Origin: Paenibacillus borealis
GTDB taxonomy: Bacteria > Bacillota > Bacilli > Paenibacillales > Paenibacillaceae
DNA length: 64,000 nt
Assembly: GCF_000758665.1 (NCBI RefSeq)
Contig: NZ_CP009285.1
Coordinates: forward strand, 2,170,001-2,234,000
Direction of reading: 5' to 3'
Shown here piece by piece: positions 8,880-17,709 of this stretch. The position numbers and the translations under genes were made by a program. Numbering within the stretch: position 1 is the stretch's first letter; each line of letters begins with the position of its first letter. The notes beneath the pieces are model-generated. The model was given only the letters and a program-made list of their open reading frames with translations. It had not been told where the DNA came from and ran no database searches.

Positions 8880-9335
8880 CTAGAGGAGAGCCTTGAAGGA
8901 ATGGCGGATGACATCGCCGCGGCTGATGATGCCGACCAGCACACGGTTTCGTTCAACGGGGACTTTTTTGATCTGCTTTTTGCCGAGAATGGTGGCGATC
9001 TGTTCAATGTCCTCTTCGTAGTGCACAGTGACCACTTTCTTCTTGGCGATGGCCATGACGTTCAGATTGAGCAGCTTGCGTGTCCGTTCTTCGAACTCAT
9101 CGTTATCCCCGACGAATACATTGATCTGGAAAAAGGAATCCACAATCAGATCCTCATGCCTGCCGATATAGCGCATAATATCTCCGTCGCTCAGATAAGC
9201 GACAATCTCGTTCCGGTCATTGACTACAGGCATGCCGCTGATCCGGTGGGTGATGCATTTCTCGATAAAAGTCCGTACAGTGTCTTCCTGCTTGACCTTG
9301 TAGACCTGGCGGATCATAAATTCATGGGCTTTCAT
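8880..9335 (-). CDS. CBS domain protein
   Basis: 151 residues from the ATG at 9335; the frame extends further upstream, but a G-rich ribosome site lies just before this Met. It consists of two CBS motifs and almost nothing else: the first around HRISGMPVVNDRNEIVAYLS with DGDIMRYI, the second around KKVPVERNRVLVGIISRGDV. CBS pairs bind adenine nucleotides and sense energy state, often regulating another protein. No partner domain is fused. It stands divergent from a MarR gene across a palindrome. Confidence 0.88.
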   Translation of the reverse strand: MKAHEFMIRQVYKVKQEDTVRTFIEKCITHRISGMPVVNDRNEIVAYLSDGDIMRYIGRHEDLIVDSFFQINVFVGDNDEFEERTRKLLNLNVMAIAKKKVVTVHYEEDIEQIATILGKKQIKKVPVERNRVLVGIISRGDVIRHSFKALL

Positions 9336-9392
9336 AGCGGTTCCCCCTGAAAAGTATCTCATGCACAAATAAGTTGCATAATGAAAGTATAT

Positions 9393-9409
9393 ACTTGTAT
9401 TATACAAGT
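9393..9409. promoter_or_regulatory. Palindrome between the CBS and MarR genes, candidate MarR operator
   Basis: ACTTGTATTATACAAGT has 7-base arms and a TTGTA...TACAA core typical of MarR sites. It lies in the divergent region, about 45 bases before the MarR start. Confidence 0.5.
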
Positions 9410-9453
9410 GGAGTGAACGATGTCAATGAAGAAAGAGAAGAGGATGGAACTGC

Positions 9454-9888
9454 ATGGAGAAACGTTCAATAGAGACGATAGAGCTGGAAATGGCGGTTCT
9501 TGTCCGCCGTCTGACTTCACTTACCACGTACAAAAAAATCGGCAATCTCGACCGGGCGGCCTACCTGCTGCTGCATCAGATTGCTTTTAATAACGGAACT
9601 GCCGGAGTGAAGGTGCTCTCCGATGAATTCCAGCTGGATATCTCCACCGTCAGCAGGCAGGCAGCTGCACTGGAGAACAAGGGTTATATCATCCGTGTAC
9701 CGGACCCTGTGGACGGACGGGCCTATACACTGCAAATTACGGAGCTTGGCGAAGAGATCCTGGATGAGAACCGGCAGGTGCGGCAGGAAATTATGGGCAA
9801 GCTGCTGGCGAACTGGTCGGATGAAGAGGGGGATTCCTTCGGGGAGCTGCTGCGGAAATTCAATGCGACTTTCCTGGAAGAGGATTAA
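9454..9888 (+). CDS. MarR family transcriptional regulator
   Basis: 144 residues with a winged helix-turn-helix (LSDEFQLDISTVSRQAAALE, about 55-74) and the wing motif VPDPVDGRAYTLQITE, which is the MarR D-x-R signature. It is the first of three MarR genes within 3.5 kb and is not obviously in an operon with the next one. The target may be itself and the divergent CBS gene; the ligand is unknown. Confidence 0.9.
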   Translation: MEKRSIETIELEMAVLVRRLTSLTTYKKIGNLDRAAYLLLHQIAFNNGTAGVKVLSDEFQLDISTVSRQAAALENKGYIIRVPDPVDGRAYTLQITELGEEILDENRQVRQEIMGKLLANWSDEEGDSFGELLRKFNATFLEED

Positions 9889-9970
9889 ACAGGGCAGATC
9901 CGTTTCTTGAGTGGAGGGTTTGGGCTATTTTGGGCTATACTTAAGTTAATAAAGCTTATGGGGTGTACCG

Positions 9971-10438
9971 ATGAACGAAGACAAATATGAACATATCGAT
10001 GACTTAATAGAGGCTTTTCAGCAGTTTGCCCGGATGAATTGGCGCAAGACGACGTTATGGGGACTGAAGCCGAGTGAAATCCGTGTGCTGGTCTCGATCA
10101 AGAAGGGCATGGAGCAGGAAGGCAACAAGGGGCGGACGGTTTCCGATATCAGCAAGCTTCTCAAAGTGACTTCTCCGACAGTCACGCAGATGGTGAACAG
10201 CCTGATTGCCCAAGGGTACGCTGTCCGCACACCGGATAGCCAGGACCGCAGAATCAGCGACATTACGCTAACGGACAAGGGTGCGCATCTTGCGGATATG
10301 GCGGTGGCGAAATCCCGGGAGACCTTTCAGGGGATGATTGACCATCTCGGCAAAGAACGAAGCGAAACCTTAAGCGAGCTGCTGAACGGGGTATACGAAT
10401 ATTTCGAGCAGCTGAACAGCCAGCAGAATGACTTCTGA
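9971..10438 (+). CDS. MarR family transcriptional regulator
   Basis: 155 residues with a winged helix-turn-helix (DISKLLKVTSPTVTQMVNSL) and the MarR wing TPDSQDRRISDITLT. It follows the previous MarR gene by 82 bases and is closed by a strong hairpin at 10448-10500. It lies tail to tail with the efflux pump gene, so control of that pump is possible but less likely than by the divergent MarR at 12364. Confidence 0.9.
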   Translation: MNEDKYEHIDDLIEAFQQFARMNWRKTTLWGLKPSEIRVLVSIKKGMEQEGNKGRTVSDISKLLKVTSPTVTQMVNSLIAQGYAVRTPDSQDRRISDITLTDKGAHLADMAVAKSRETFQGMIDHLGKERSETLSELLNGVYEYFEQLNSQQNDF

Positions 10439-10447
10439 TCGCAGAGT

Positions 10448-10500
10448 ATAGCAAAGAGATGTCCCGCAGCTGCAGCTGTTACGGGACATCTCTTTGCTAT
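10448..10500. terminator. Hairpin between convergent MarR and efflux-pump genes
   Basis: AGCAAAGAGATGTCCCG and CGGGACATCTCTTTGCT pair perfectly over 17 bases, with a loop that itself holds CAGCTGCAGCTG. There is no good T run on either side, but the position between convergent genes fits a bidirectional terminator. Confidence 0.75.
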
Positions 10501-10525
10501 TTATAAGGAATAATTTGCGAATCTG

Positions 10526-12160
10526 TTAATGCCCTGCCGGCGCAGTTTCCTTCCGCAGCTTGCCCGCCGTACCGGCTTCCTCTGCAGCAGTCTCTGTCTT
10601 GGATTCGCTGGAACGCAGCGGAATCTCCTTCAGGAACAGAACAAGCACGGCTGCTATCACGAGCAGCGCAGTACCACTCAGGAACACTACCGTCAGGGAG
10701 TCGCTCAGCGCCCCGCGCAGCATCTCAATCAATTGATTGAAGAGCGGCCGGATCTGCTCCGGCAGCGTTGTATGCAGCTCTTTCAGCTTGGGCTGGTCGA
10801 GCAGCAGCTGCGGATTCATGAAGGCTGTAAGCTGCCCCGCGGCTTCCGGATCAAGCTTGGACAGGTCGGGACCTTTGCCGGAGGCCACCGCAGATTCCAG
10901 CTTATGTGTAAGAGATGTGTTCATCACGGTACCCATAACGGCAATCCCGATAGTACCGCCAAGGTTACGGAAAAGAGTGGTGGTAGCTGTAGCTACGCCC
11001 AGCATCTGCGGAGCCACGGCGTTCTGCACGGTCAGCGTGAATACCGGCATCGCCAGCCCGAGGCCGATCCCGAACACAATCATGCTGGCTACAGCCATGA
11101 TGATGCTGTTCATGAAGGCCATCATAATCATGGCGGCAACCATAAACGGCATGCCGATCATGGCGTAGCGCTTGTATTTACCGGACTTAGAGATCCAGCG
11201 TCCGGCCAGTGTGCTGAGCACAATCATCATCAGCGACATCGGCATGTTGATGAAGCCGGAATTGGTCGGGGACACGCCTTCTACCCCCTGGACGAAGAAC
11301 GGCAGATAGATCATGGCACCCATCATGCCCGCATTCATCAGGAAGCCGATAATCATCGAGATGGTGACAATCGAATTCTTGAACAGGGAGAGCGGCAGCA
11401 CCGGGCTTTTGGCTTTGCGCTCGATCAATATCAGAATGACTGCACCGGCAATGGCTGCCGCGAACAGTCCGAGAATTTCCGGTGAACTCCAGGCATATTT
11501 GGTGCCGGCCCAGGAAAAGCCGAGCAGCAGGGCAACGATGCTGAGGGACAGGAAGATGGAGCCCGGATAGTCAATCGTTTCGGATGCGGCGCGTGTTCCT
11601 TTGGGGAACATTCTCCAAATCATGATGAACGCTACAATACCGAGCGGCAGGAAGATCCAGAAGATCCAGCGCCAATCCATGTGATCGACCATGAATCCGC
11701 CGAGGGTCGGGCCGATTACGCTGGAGAATCCGAACATGGCCATCATAATTCCCGTCCACTTGGCCCTTTCCCGGGGAGCGAACAGGTCGCCTACGGCAGT
11801 GACGGTGGCTGACATCAGTATCCCGCCGCCGACGCCCTGTATCCCGCGGTAGGTAATCATCTGATAGATGTTGTCAGACAAGCCGGACAGGAAGGCCCCG
11901 ATGATGAAAATAACAATCCCGGCGAGCAGGAAGGGCTTGCGGCCGTAGATATCGGATAACTTACCGACCAGCACCGTGGCAATGGTGGAGGTCAGCATAT
12001 AGATGGTAATAACCCAGGTATAATGCTCAATTCCGCCCAGGATAGCAATAATCCGGGGCATCGCGGTGCCGACAATCGTCTGATTGATCGCCGCGAAGAA
12101 CATCGCCGCCATTAAGGCGATCATAATGGTCACTTTCTTTTTTTGCGTGAGATGCTCCAT
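10526..12160 (-). CDS. MFS drug efflux transporter, DHA2 family (14 transmembrane segments)
   Basis: A 544-residue membrane protein. Motif A (GKLSDIYGRKP) follows the second helix, and motif C (GPTLGGFMVD, with WRWIFWI after it) marks drug-proton antiporters. The length and an extra hydrophobic pair in the centre fit the 14-helix DHA2 group (EmrB/LmrB-like). It would export toxic compounds using the proton gradient. The gene is divergent from a MarR gene and palindromic sites lie between, so it is probably derepressed by a drug-like ligand. The C-terminal tail after the last helix is charged and Ala/Glu-rich. Confidence 0.93.
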   Translation of the reverse strand: MEHLTQKKKVTIMIALMAAMFFAAINQTIVGTAMPRIIAILGGIEHYTWVITIYMLTSTIATVLVGKLSDIYGRKPFLLAGIVIFIIGAFLSGLSDNIYQMITYRGIQGVGGGILMSATVTAVGDLFAPRERAKWTGIMMAMFGFSSVIGPTLGGFMVDHMDWRWIFWIFLPLGIVAFIMIWRMFPKGTRAASETIDYPGSIFLSLSIVALLLGFSWAGTKYAWSSPEILGLFAAAIAGAVILILIERKAKSPVLPLSLFKNSIVTISMIIGFLMNAGMMGAMIYLPFFVQGVEGVSPTNSGFINMPMSLMMIVLSTLAGRWISKSGKYKRYAMIGMPFMVAAMIMMAFMNSIIMAVASMIVFGIGLGLAMPVFTLTVQNAVAPQMLGVATATTTLFRNLGGTIGIAVMGTVMNTSLTHKLESAVASGKGPDLSKLDPEAAGQLTAFMNPQLLLDQPKLKELHTTLPEQIRPLFNQLIEMLRGALSDSLTVVFLSGTALLVIAAVLVLFLKEIPLRSSESKTETAAEEAGTAGKLRKETAPAGH

Positions 12161-12193
12161 AGCAGATACTCTCCTTTAATCCTGTGCGTATTA

Positions 12194-12249
12194 TAGTTTG
12201 GCATGATATGATATTCTAATTAGGTAGCCAAACTACCTTTTATGTATAA
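12194..12249. promoter_or_regulatory. Overlapping inverted repeats upstream of the efflux pump, candidate MarR operator
   Basis: TAGTTTGGC (12194-12202) and GCCAAACTA (12237-12245) are perfect arms. Inside the right arm AGGTAGCCAAACTACCT is itself a palindrome. TTAGGTAG recurs near 12327, just before the MarR gene, so both divergent promoters carry the same half-site. Confidence 0.55.
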
Positions 12250-12363
12250 TACACAACAATCTGAAACATCACAATAAAATTATTTTTATCAGCGGAGATC
12301 AGCGCTTTGTATTGATTTTCACATGTTAGGTAGGTAATCTATTATGTATAACGGAGGTGTCTC

Positions 12364-12870
12364 ATGAATATCCAGGATAGCCAGGAAAAGCAGCTGCTTA
12401 TCACACTGGAAAATATAAAACGCCTAACCCCCCGTCAGCAGCAGAGCAATGACTCTGTACCGCATGGAGAATTTGTAACGATGTTTGTCATTCATGCAGC
12501 GATGAAGAAACAGGAGGCGGATGAACAGGAACGGGGAGGTCCGTGTCCCGGCCTGATGGTCTCCAGATTAAGCGAACTGCTGCAGGTCAGCCGGCCTACA
12601 GCCTCACAAATGGTCAGTACGCTGGAAGAGAAAGGCTATATAGAACGCGTGATGTCCGAAACAGACCGCCGGGTCATCTATATCTGCCTGACGGCCAAAG
12701 GCCAGGCGGTATTCGGCAGCATAATGGACCGTTATTCGGATGTGCTGGCCGAGATTATCGATAAGGTAGGCCGTGAGGAGATTGATCAGCTGATCTCCAC
12801 CTGCGGACGCCTGATGGAAGCCGTGAACGAGGTGCGGCCGCGGGTGATGGGGAATGCGTCAGTGGATTAG
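12364..12870 (+). CDS. MarR family transcriptional regulator, probable repressor of the DHA2 pump
   Basis: 168 residues with a winged helix-turn-helix (RLSELLQVSRPTASQMVSTL) and wing VMSETDRRVIYICLT. The start has a good ribosome site (CGGAGGTG). It is divergent from the 14-helix efflux gene, and the intergenic region carries TTAGGTAG half-sites before both genes. This gene-pump layout is common where MarR releases the pump on drug binding. Confidence 0.9.
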   Translation: MNIQDSQEKQLLITLENIKRLTPRQQQSNDSVPHGEFVTMFVIHAAMKKQEADEQERGGPCPGLMVSRLSELLQVSRPTASQMVSTLEEKGYIERVMSETDRRVIYICLTAKGQAVFGSIMDRYSDVLAEIIDKVGREEIDQLISTCGRLMEAVNEVRPRVMGNASVD

Positions 12871-13334
12871 CGGGATCTTTCAATTTCAATTCCTCATAGC
12901 TGATTTGATGCTGACAGAATGGAGAGAGTTTTAAATCCATGCTCTACAGGCAAAATGTTGTACGTTTTACAATTTTGAAGCCCAGTTACCTTGGTGTTGC
13001 GGAGGATTGTTGCAGGAAATACAAGAATTATTCCGCATATCCGCTGGGAGTTAAGGAAATGCTGCCTTTTCTGCAACAATTTTGAATTATGGCCGAAATA
13101 ATGAGCGAAATGTTGTATTATGTGCAGGATATCAGGGGTTTGATGTGATCGCCACTCTGAGCAGCGGCTTATATGGATAGTCTAATGAACCGTGAAGACC
13201 ATACATGATGTGGTTTGCGCGGTTTTTTTGACGTGGAATGAAAGAGGATTCCGCATTCACCCGCCGGATCAGGAAGGGCAAGACTGCAGGAAATCTGGAT
13301 GCCCGCCTGAGCTTTGTCCCCCCTGAACAAGGGC
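12871..13334. other. Intergenic region with TGTTGTA-type repeats, no gene supported
   Basis: Two inverted copies of a nine-base word, TTGTTGCAG (about 13009) and CTGCAACAA (about 13070), bracket a 50-base segment. ATGTTGTACG near 12954 and ATGTTGTATT near 13110 resemble repeats at 60.7-60.9 kb. A weak hairpin, AACCG...CGGTTTTTTT (about 13187-13230), may be a terminator or attenuator. Short frames here have no convincing ribosome sites. Confidence 0.45.
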
Positions 13335-13417
13335 AACTGTACGCCAAGTACCGCAGATGTACCTATCCAAGGAGAGCGGAAACCCCCTATGATCAACTCG
13401 TATGGAAAGCGCTGCCA
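13335..13417 (+). promoter_or_regulatory. Conserved promoter box A: TGTACCT spaced to a cre-like site
   Basis: AACTGTACGC and ATGTACCT are followed, 41 bases after TGTACCT, by AAAGCGCT within TGGAAAGCGCTGCCA (13403-13417); CTATGATC lies between. The same words at the same spacing occur at 20377-20458 before the permease operon. This suggests one activator and one catabolite-control protein for both promoters. Confidence 0.55.
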
Positions 13418-13488
13418 TTCATTGCCGTCCCATCATGAGCAAGCAGTGCGCATGCAATAAGCATGCAATGAGCAAGTTGCGGCAGGAA

Positions 13489-13502
13489 TAGAAAGCGCTT
13501 TA
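13489..13502 (+). promoter_or_regulatory. cre-like site upstream of the GH27 gene
   Basis: TAGAAAGCGCTTTA is close to the CcpA consensus TGAAAGCGCTTTCA. It ends 26 bases before the TTG start, a position suited to repression. Confidence 0.55.
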
Positions 13503-13528
13503 TAAATTGCCGAGGGGAGCTGGGATAT

Positions 13529-16500
13529 TTGAAGTCTTTGGGTAAGAAAATCGGCTTGTGCCTGCTGATGCTGATCATGACGGCAGCGCAAACCGGACTT
13601 GCGGGAACCAGGCAGAATGTGGCGGAGGCAGCCGGCAAGGAGCGGGCACAGAAGCCTTATATGGGCTGGAGCAGCTTCAGTATGCAAGTGTATGAGCCTT
13701 CAGGAAACTGGATATCGGCGGAGAGCATCAAGAAGCAGTCGGATGCCATGCATGAGAAGCTGCAGTCGCACGGCTATGAGTATATTAATATTGACGCAGG
13801 CTGGAACGGAAGTATGGATGAGTACGGCAGGCCTATTCCAAGTACTGAGCGTTACCCGAACGGGTTCCAGGAGGTCATCGACTATGTCCACAACAACGGG
13901 CAGAAGATCGGAATCTACCTGATCCCTGGCTTGTCCATCGATGCCTATAATCAGAATCTGGAAATCTACGGAACTGCCGGTGAATGCCGGATGCAGGACA
14001 TTGCCGTGCAGCCGCTCAAGATCGTGGATGCCTGGAATGCCTACAGCTACAAGATCGATTTCAGCAACCCCTGCGCGCAAAAGTATATTGATTCCATCGC
14101 CGATATGCTGGGCGAATGGGGGATTGACTTCGTCAAATTTGACAGCGTGACTCCAGGGTCGGGAATCAACAATCTGAGCCTTGATGCACGCGGCGATGTG
14201 GAAGCCTGGTCCAAGGCCTTGGCCCGGCATGACATCTGGTTCGAGCTCTCCTGGGCGCTCGATCATAACTATGTGGACTTCTGGAAGAAATACGCCAATG
14301 GCTGGCGGATTCAGTGGGATGTGGAAGCTTACGACAGTAATGTAGGTCTCACCCAGTGGGCCAATATCGCCCGGCTGTTCCCGGATGCTGCCGTATGGTG
14401 GCGGGATGCCGGTCCCGGCGGGTGGAATGACTTCGATTCGCTGAATGTCGGAAACGGGGCAATGGACGGTCTGACCAAGGATGAACGGCAGACAGCCATG
14501 ACCTTCTGGGCCGTATCTGCGGCGCAGCTCTATATCGGCAACGACATGACCCGGCTTGACGACTATGGCCTGCAGCTGCTGACGAATGACGAGGTCATTG
14601 CCGTCAACCAGTCCGGGCGTCCGGCCCATCCGGTGTCGATGGATACTAAACAGCAGGTCTGGTACGCGAATAACGGCGACGGTACCTATAATGTGGCCCT
14701 GTTCAATCTCGGCAGCCGCAGTGCGGCAGTGGATGTGAAGTGGAGCGATATCGGACTCGAAGGCCCCGCTTCTGTCCGCGATCTGTGGAGCCACACCGAG
14801 CTTGGAACCTTCGGGGACGGCTACAGCGCAGGTGCGCTTGAACCGCATGCTTCGCGGATGTTCAAGGTGACCGCCAAGGAAGGCACCTCGATTGTTAATG
14901 ATGATGATACCGGAATGCGTTATACCGGCTCCTGGCAGCGAAACGGCGGGAAGGAGCAGGTCCCCGGCAGCCAGGATATAAATATCAGCATCACGGATTC
15001 CTCCCCGGCTCCAGGTGAAGGAGAGCCGGGAGAAGGCGGACAACAGGGCGGCGGCGGAACAGACCCGGGTGGTCCGGGGACTGGCGGCGGAGCTTCGGTT
15101 ACCCGTTCAGTCTATATCAACGACAGCAATCCGGCTATTTCCTACAGCGGCTCCTGGTCAGCTTCGACCGGCAGATCTGCCGGAGACCACAGGGCGGATG
15201 TGCACTATACGGAGCAGAACGGCGACTATTTCCAGTATACCTTCAGCGGTACAGGAATTGAGCTGCTGACGGAGAAGGACCCGGCGCAAGGCGATATGCT
15301 GGTGTATCTGGACGATGCCGCAATTCCGGACCGGGTGAGCACGTATACGTCCGGGGATAAGGAAGCCCAGCAGATCGTATATAGCGCTTCGGGGCTGGCG
15401 GAGGGTGAGCATACCCTGAAGGTGGTCAAGGACTCCGGCCAATATATGCTGCTCGATGCGCTGCGGATTACGGCAGGCCAGCTGGTCCAGCCGCTGGCAG
15501 GCAGCTTCGACAAGACCCCCGGCAGCCAGGCGGATCTGGAGCTTGCACTGGCAGCCGGCAGCGACTCGCTGCTGGCAATCACGAATAATGGCGTTGCCCT
15601 GCTGCCTGGCACAGATTACACCGCTGACGGCAGCACAGTCATCCTGAAAAAAGAGTATCTGTTCAACCAGCCATCCGGCCGGACAGAACTGACACTCAGC
15701 TTCGACGGAGGAAGCAGCGAGCTGTTTACTGTCCAGATAACAGGCTCCTCTACTGTACGTTATGAACAGATCAACAATGATGATCCGGGAATCACCTATA
15801 ATGGCTCCTGGTCGCGCAGTACAGGAAGAAACATGGGGGATTACAAGGATGATGTGCAGTACACCGAGCTTAACGGCGATTCCTTCGAGTACGCCTTCAA
15901 CGGGACAGGGATCAGTCTATATACCGAAGTAGACAGCTCGCAGGGAGATATGGATATCTATATCGACGGAGAATTTAAGGAAACGGTAAGCGCGTACCGT
16001 AACGGGCGGCTGGCCCAGCAGAATCTGTACAGCATTTCGGGTCTTCCGGAAGGCATTCATACGCTCCGGGGAGTGAAGAAGTCGGGCCGGTTCATGCTGC
16101 TGGATATGCTGAAGGTGGAAATTCCCGACCTCGTTAATCCTGTGGAAGCTGTCTTCGACAAGGCAGCTGCGGCCCAGGCCGATATAGATGTGACGCTGCT
16201 CCGGCAGCCTGGACTGTTCGGGAGTATCCGCCAAGGGTCTTACACGTTGGTGGAGGGTACGGATTATACGCTCTCCGGCAGTACTGTCACGCTCGCGAAG
16301 TCCTATCTGGCCGCTCAGCCGGCTGGTACACTTACGCTGACCTTTGAATTCAGCGGTGATTATCAGAATGATGTGCATTACACGGAGAGTGATGGTGATT
16401 ATGTCGAATATGCCTTCAAGGGTAGCGGGATTTCGCTGGTAGGGCCGACTGGCCCGGAACTGGGAGACATTGAACTGTACGTGGACGGCGAACTGCGGCA

Positions 16501-17452
16501 GACAGCCAGCGCCTATAGCGCGAACCGGCAGATCCTGCAGAGTATTGCCGTGATTACCGGGCTGGAAGCGAGCCCGCATGTATTGAAGGCAGTGAAGAAA
16601 TCAGGCAGTCTTATGCTGGCCGATCAATTAAGAATCACCCTGCCGGCCGCTGATGACGGTCCGGGTGAAGAGCCGACGGCAACACCGGCTCCAAGTGCAA
16701 CACCGGCTCCAAGTGCAACACCAGATCCAAGTGCAACGCCGGGAGCTACAGCCACGCCGCAAAGCGGAGGGAATCCGGCTCCGGCAGCAACCGCTTCGCC
16801 TACAGTAACTGTAGCACCATCGCCGACATCTACGCCGGGCATTGCAGAGGAACATCATTCCGCATATGCCAAAGGATACCCGGACGGCTTGTTTAAGCCG
16901 AACCAGAAGATTACCCGCGCCGAGATGGCGTCGCTGTTGTTCGCTGCCCTCTCACCGAAGGCGGGCGGAGCAACGGTATCGTTCAGTGATGTAAGCGCAG
17001 ATTACTGGGCAGCGGCGGCAATATCTGCTGTGGCCGAAGCCGGGATGATGACTGGCTATAGCGATGGTAGCTTCAAACCGGCGCAGCTCATTACCCGCGC
17101 CGAGCTGGCGAGTCTGGCATCCATACTGATTCCGGCAGACACGGCCGCAGGCCGCGGATTCCCGGATATTGCCGGACAATGGGCGGCGGCAGCCGTTCTG
17201 AAGGCGCAAGGTGCCGGAGTGCTGAGCGGCTACAGCGACGGCAGCTTCAAGCCCGGTAATCCTCTATCGCGGGCAGAGGCGGTTACGGTGATTAATAGAC
17301 TTACCGGCAGGGGCCCGCTGCATGGTATTGCAGTTACCCCGTGGCGGGATGTTCCACTCACCCACTGGGCTTATGCGGACATCATGGAGGCTTCAGTGAA
17401 TCATGACTGGAAGCCTGCAGACGGAGGCGGTGAGCAGTTCAGCGGCTCCTGA
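13529..17452 (+). CDS. Secreted, SLH-anchored GH27 alpha-galactosidase with X2 modules
   Basis: 1307 residues from a TTG start preceded by GAGGGGAG. A signal peptide (1-35) is followed by a GH27 barrel (about 40-440): MGWSSF at 45-50, probable nucleophile Asp205 (VKFDSV), and probable acid/base Asp264 (RIQWDVE). Next come a partial beta-module, a Gly/Pro-rich linker (about 490-525), a beta-module (527-650), an X2 Ig-like module (651-740), a second beta-module (745-867), a second X2 module (868-940) merged into a third beta-module lacking its start, a Pro/Thr linker with APSAT repeats (about 1045-1105), and SLH repeats to the end. It would trim terminal alpha-galactose outside the cell while held at the wall. 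It stands alone between a cre-like site and a terminator. Confidence 0.9.
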   Translation: MKSLGKKIGLCLLMLIMTAAQTGLAGTRQNVAEAAGKERAQKPYMGWSSFSMQVYEPSGNWISAESIKKQSDAMHEKLQSHGYEYINIDAGWNGSMDEYGRPIPSTERYPNGFQEVIDYVHNNGQKIGIYLIPGLSIDAYNQNLEIYGTAGECRMQDIAVQPLKIVDAWNAYSYKIDFSNPCAQKYIDSIADMLGEWGIDFVKFDSVTPGSGINNLSLDARGDVEAWSKALARHDIWFELSWALDHNYVDFWKKYANGWRIQWDVEAYDSNVGLTQWANIARLFPDAAVWWRDAGPGGWNDFDSLNVGNGAMDGLTKDERQTAMTFWAVSAAQLYIGNDMTRLDDYGLQLLTNDEVIAVNQSGRPAHPVSMDTKQQVWYANNGDGTYNVALFNLGSRSAAVDVKWSDIGLEGPASVRDLWSHTELGTFGDGYSAGALEPHASRMFKVTAKEGTSIVNDDDTGMRYTGSWQRNGGKEQVPGSQDINISITDSSPAPGEGEPGEGGQQGGGGTDPGGPGTGGGASVTRSVYINDSNPAISYSGSWSASTGRSAGDHRADVHYTEQNGDYFQYTFSGTGIELLTEKDPAQGDMLVYLDDAAIPDRVSTYTSGDKEAQQIVYSASGLAEGEHTLKVVKDSGQYMLLDALRITAGQLVQPLAGSFDKTPGSQADLELALAAGSDSLLAITNNGVALLPGTDYTADGSTVILKKEYLFNQPSGRTELTLSFDGGSSELFTVQITGSSTVRYEQINNDDPGITYNGSWSRSTGRNMGDYKDDVQYTELNGDSFEYAFNGTGISLYTEVDSSQGDMDIYIDGEFKETVSAYRNGRLAQQNLYSISGLPEGIHTLRGVKKSGRFMLLDMLKVEIPDLVNPVEAVFDKAAAAQADIDVTLLRQPGLFGSIRQGSYTLVEGTDYTLSGSTVTLAKSYLAAQPAGTLTLTFEFSGDYQNDVHYTESDGDYVEYAFKGSGISLVGPTGPELGDIELYVDGELRQTASAYSANRQILQSIAVITGLEASPHVLKAVKKSGSLMLADQLRITLPAADDGPGEEPTATPAPSATPAPSATPDPSATPGATATPQSGGNPAPAATASPTVTVAPSPTSTPGIAEEHHSAYAKGYPDGLFKPNQKITRAEMASLLFAALSPKAGGATVSFSDVSADYWAAAAISAVAEAGMMTGYSDGSFKPAQLITRAELASLASILIPADTAAGRGFPDIAGQWAAAAVLKAQGAGVLSGYSDGSFKPGNPLSRAEAVTVINRLTGRGPLHGIAVTPWRDVPLTHWAYADIMEASVNHDWKPADGGGEQFSGS

Positions 17453-17555
17453 TTCCTTGATTTCTAACATCTGACTCATGTTAATCATCCCGCTTGCACT
17501 GCCGCTCGCGAATCTCGCGCCGGGTGGCAGTGGTTTGCAGCGAAATCGGAATTAC

Positions 17556-17600
17556 TAATAAAAAGCAGTGATGCCGGCTTGCATCGCTGCTTTTTATTAA
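17556..17600 (+). terminator. Terminator after the GH27 gene
   Basis: TAATAAAAAGCAGTGATGC pairs with GCATCGCTGCTTTTTATTA around CGGCTT. The A/T-rich ends suit use on either strand. Confidence 0.9.
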
Positions 17601-17675
17601 ATTCCCGATGGCCGCCGCGCGGAGGGTGCAGGAGTAAAGCTTGACTGGACGGCAATTTGTTTTAAGCTAATATTA

Positions 17676-17689
17676 TGATAGCGCTACCA
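17676..17689 (+). promoter_or_regulatory. cre-like site upstream of the AraC sensor-regulator
   Basis: TGATAGCGCTACCA is related to the AAAGCGCTATCA sites elsewhere in the window (its complement reads TGGTAGCGCTATCA). It lies about 20 bases before the ATG at 17710. Confidence 0.5.
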
Positions 17690-17709
17690 ATAGAGGGGAG
17701 AATCTTTCC

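Noticed and set aside
13700..15043. 447-residue open frame on the minus strand inside the GH27 gene
   Set aside because: It lies fully opposite a well-supported gene, has no ribosome site or recognised domain, and reflects codon bias of the GH27 frame.
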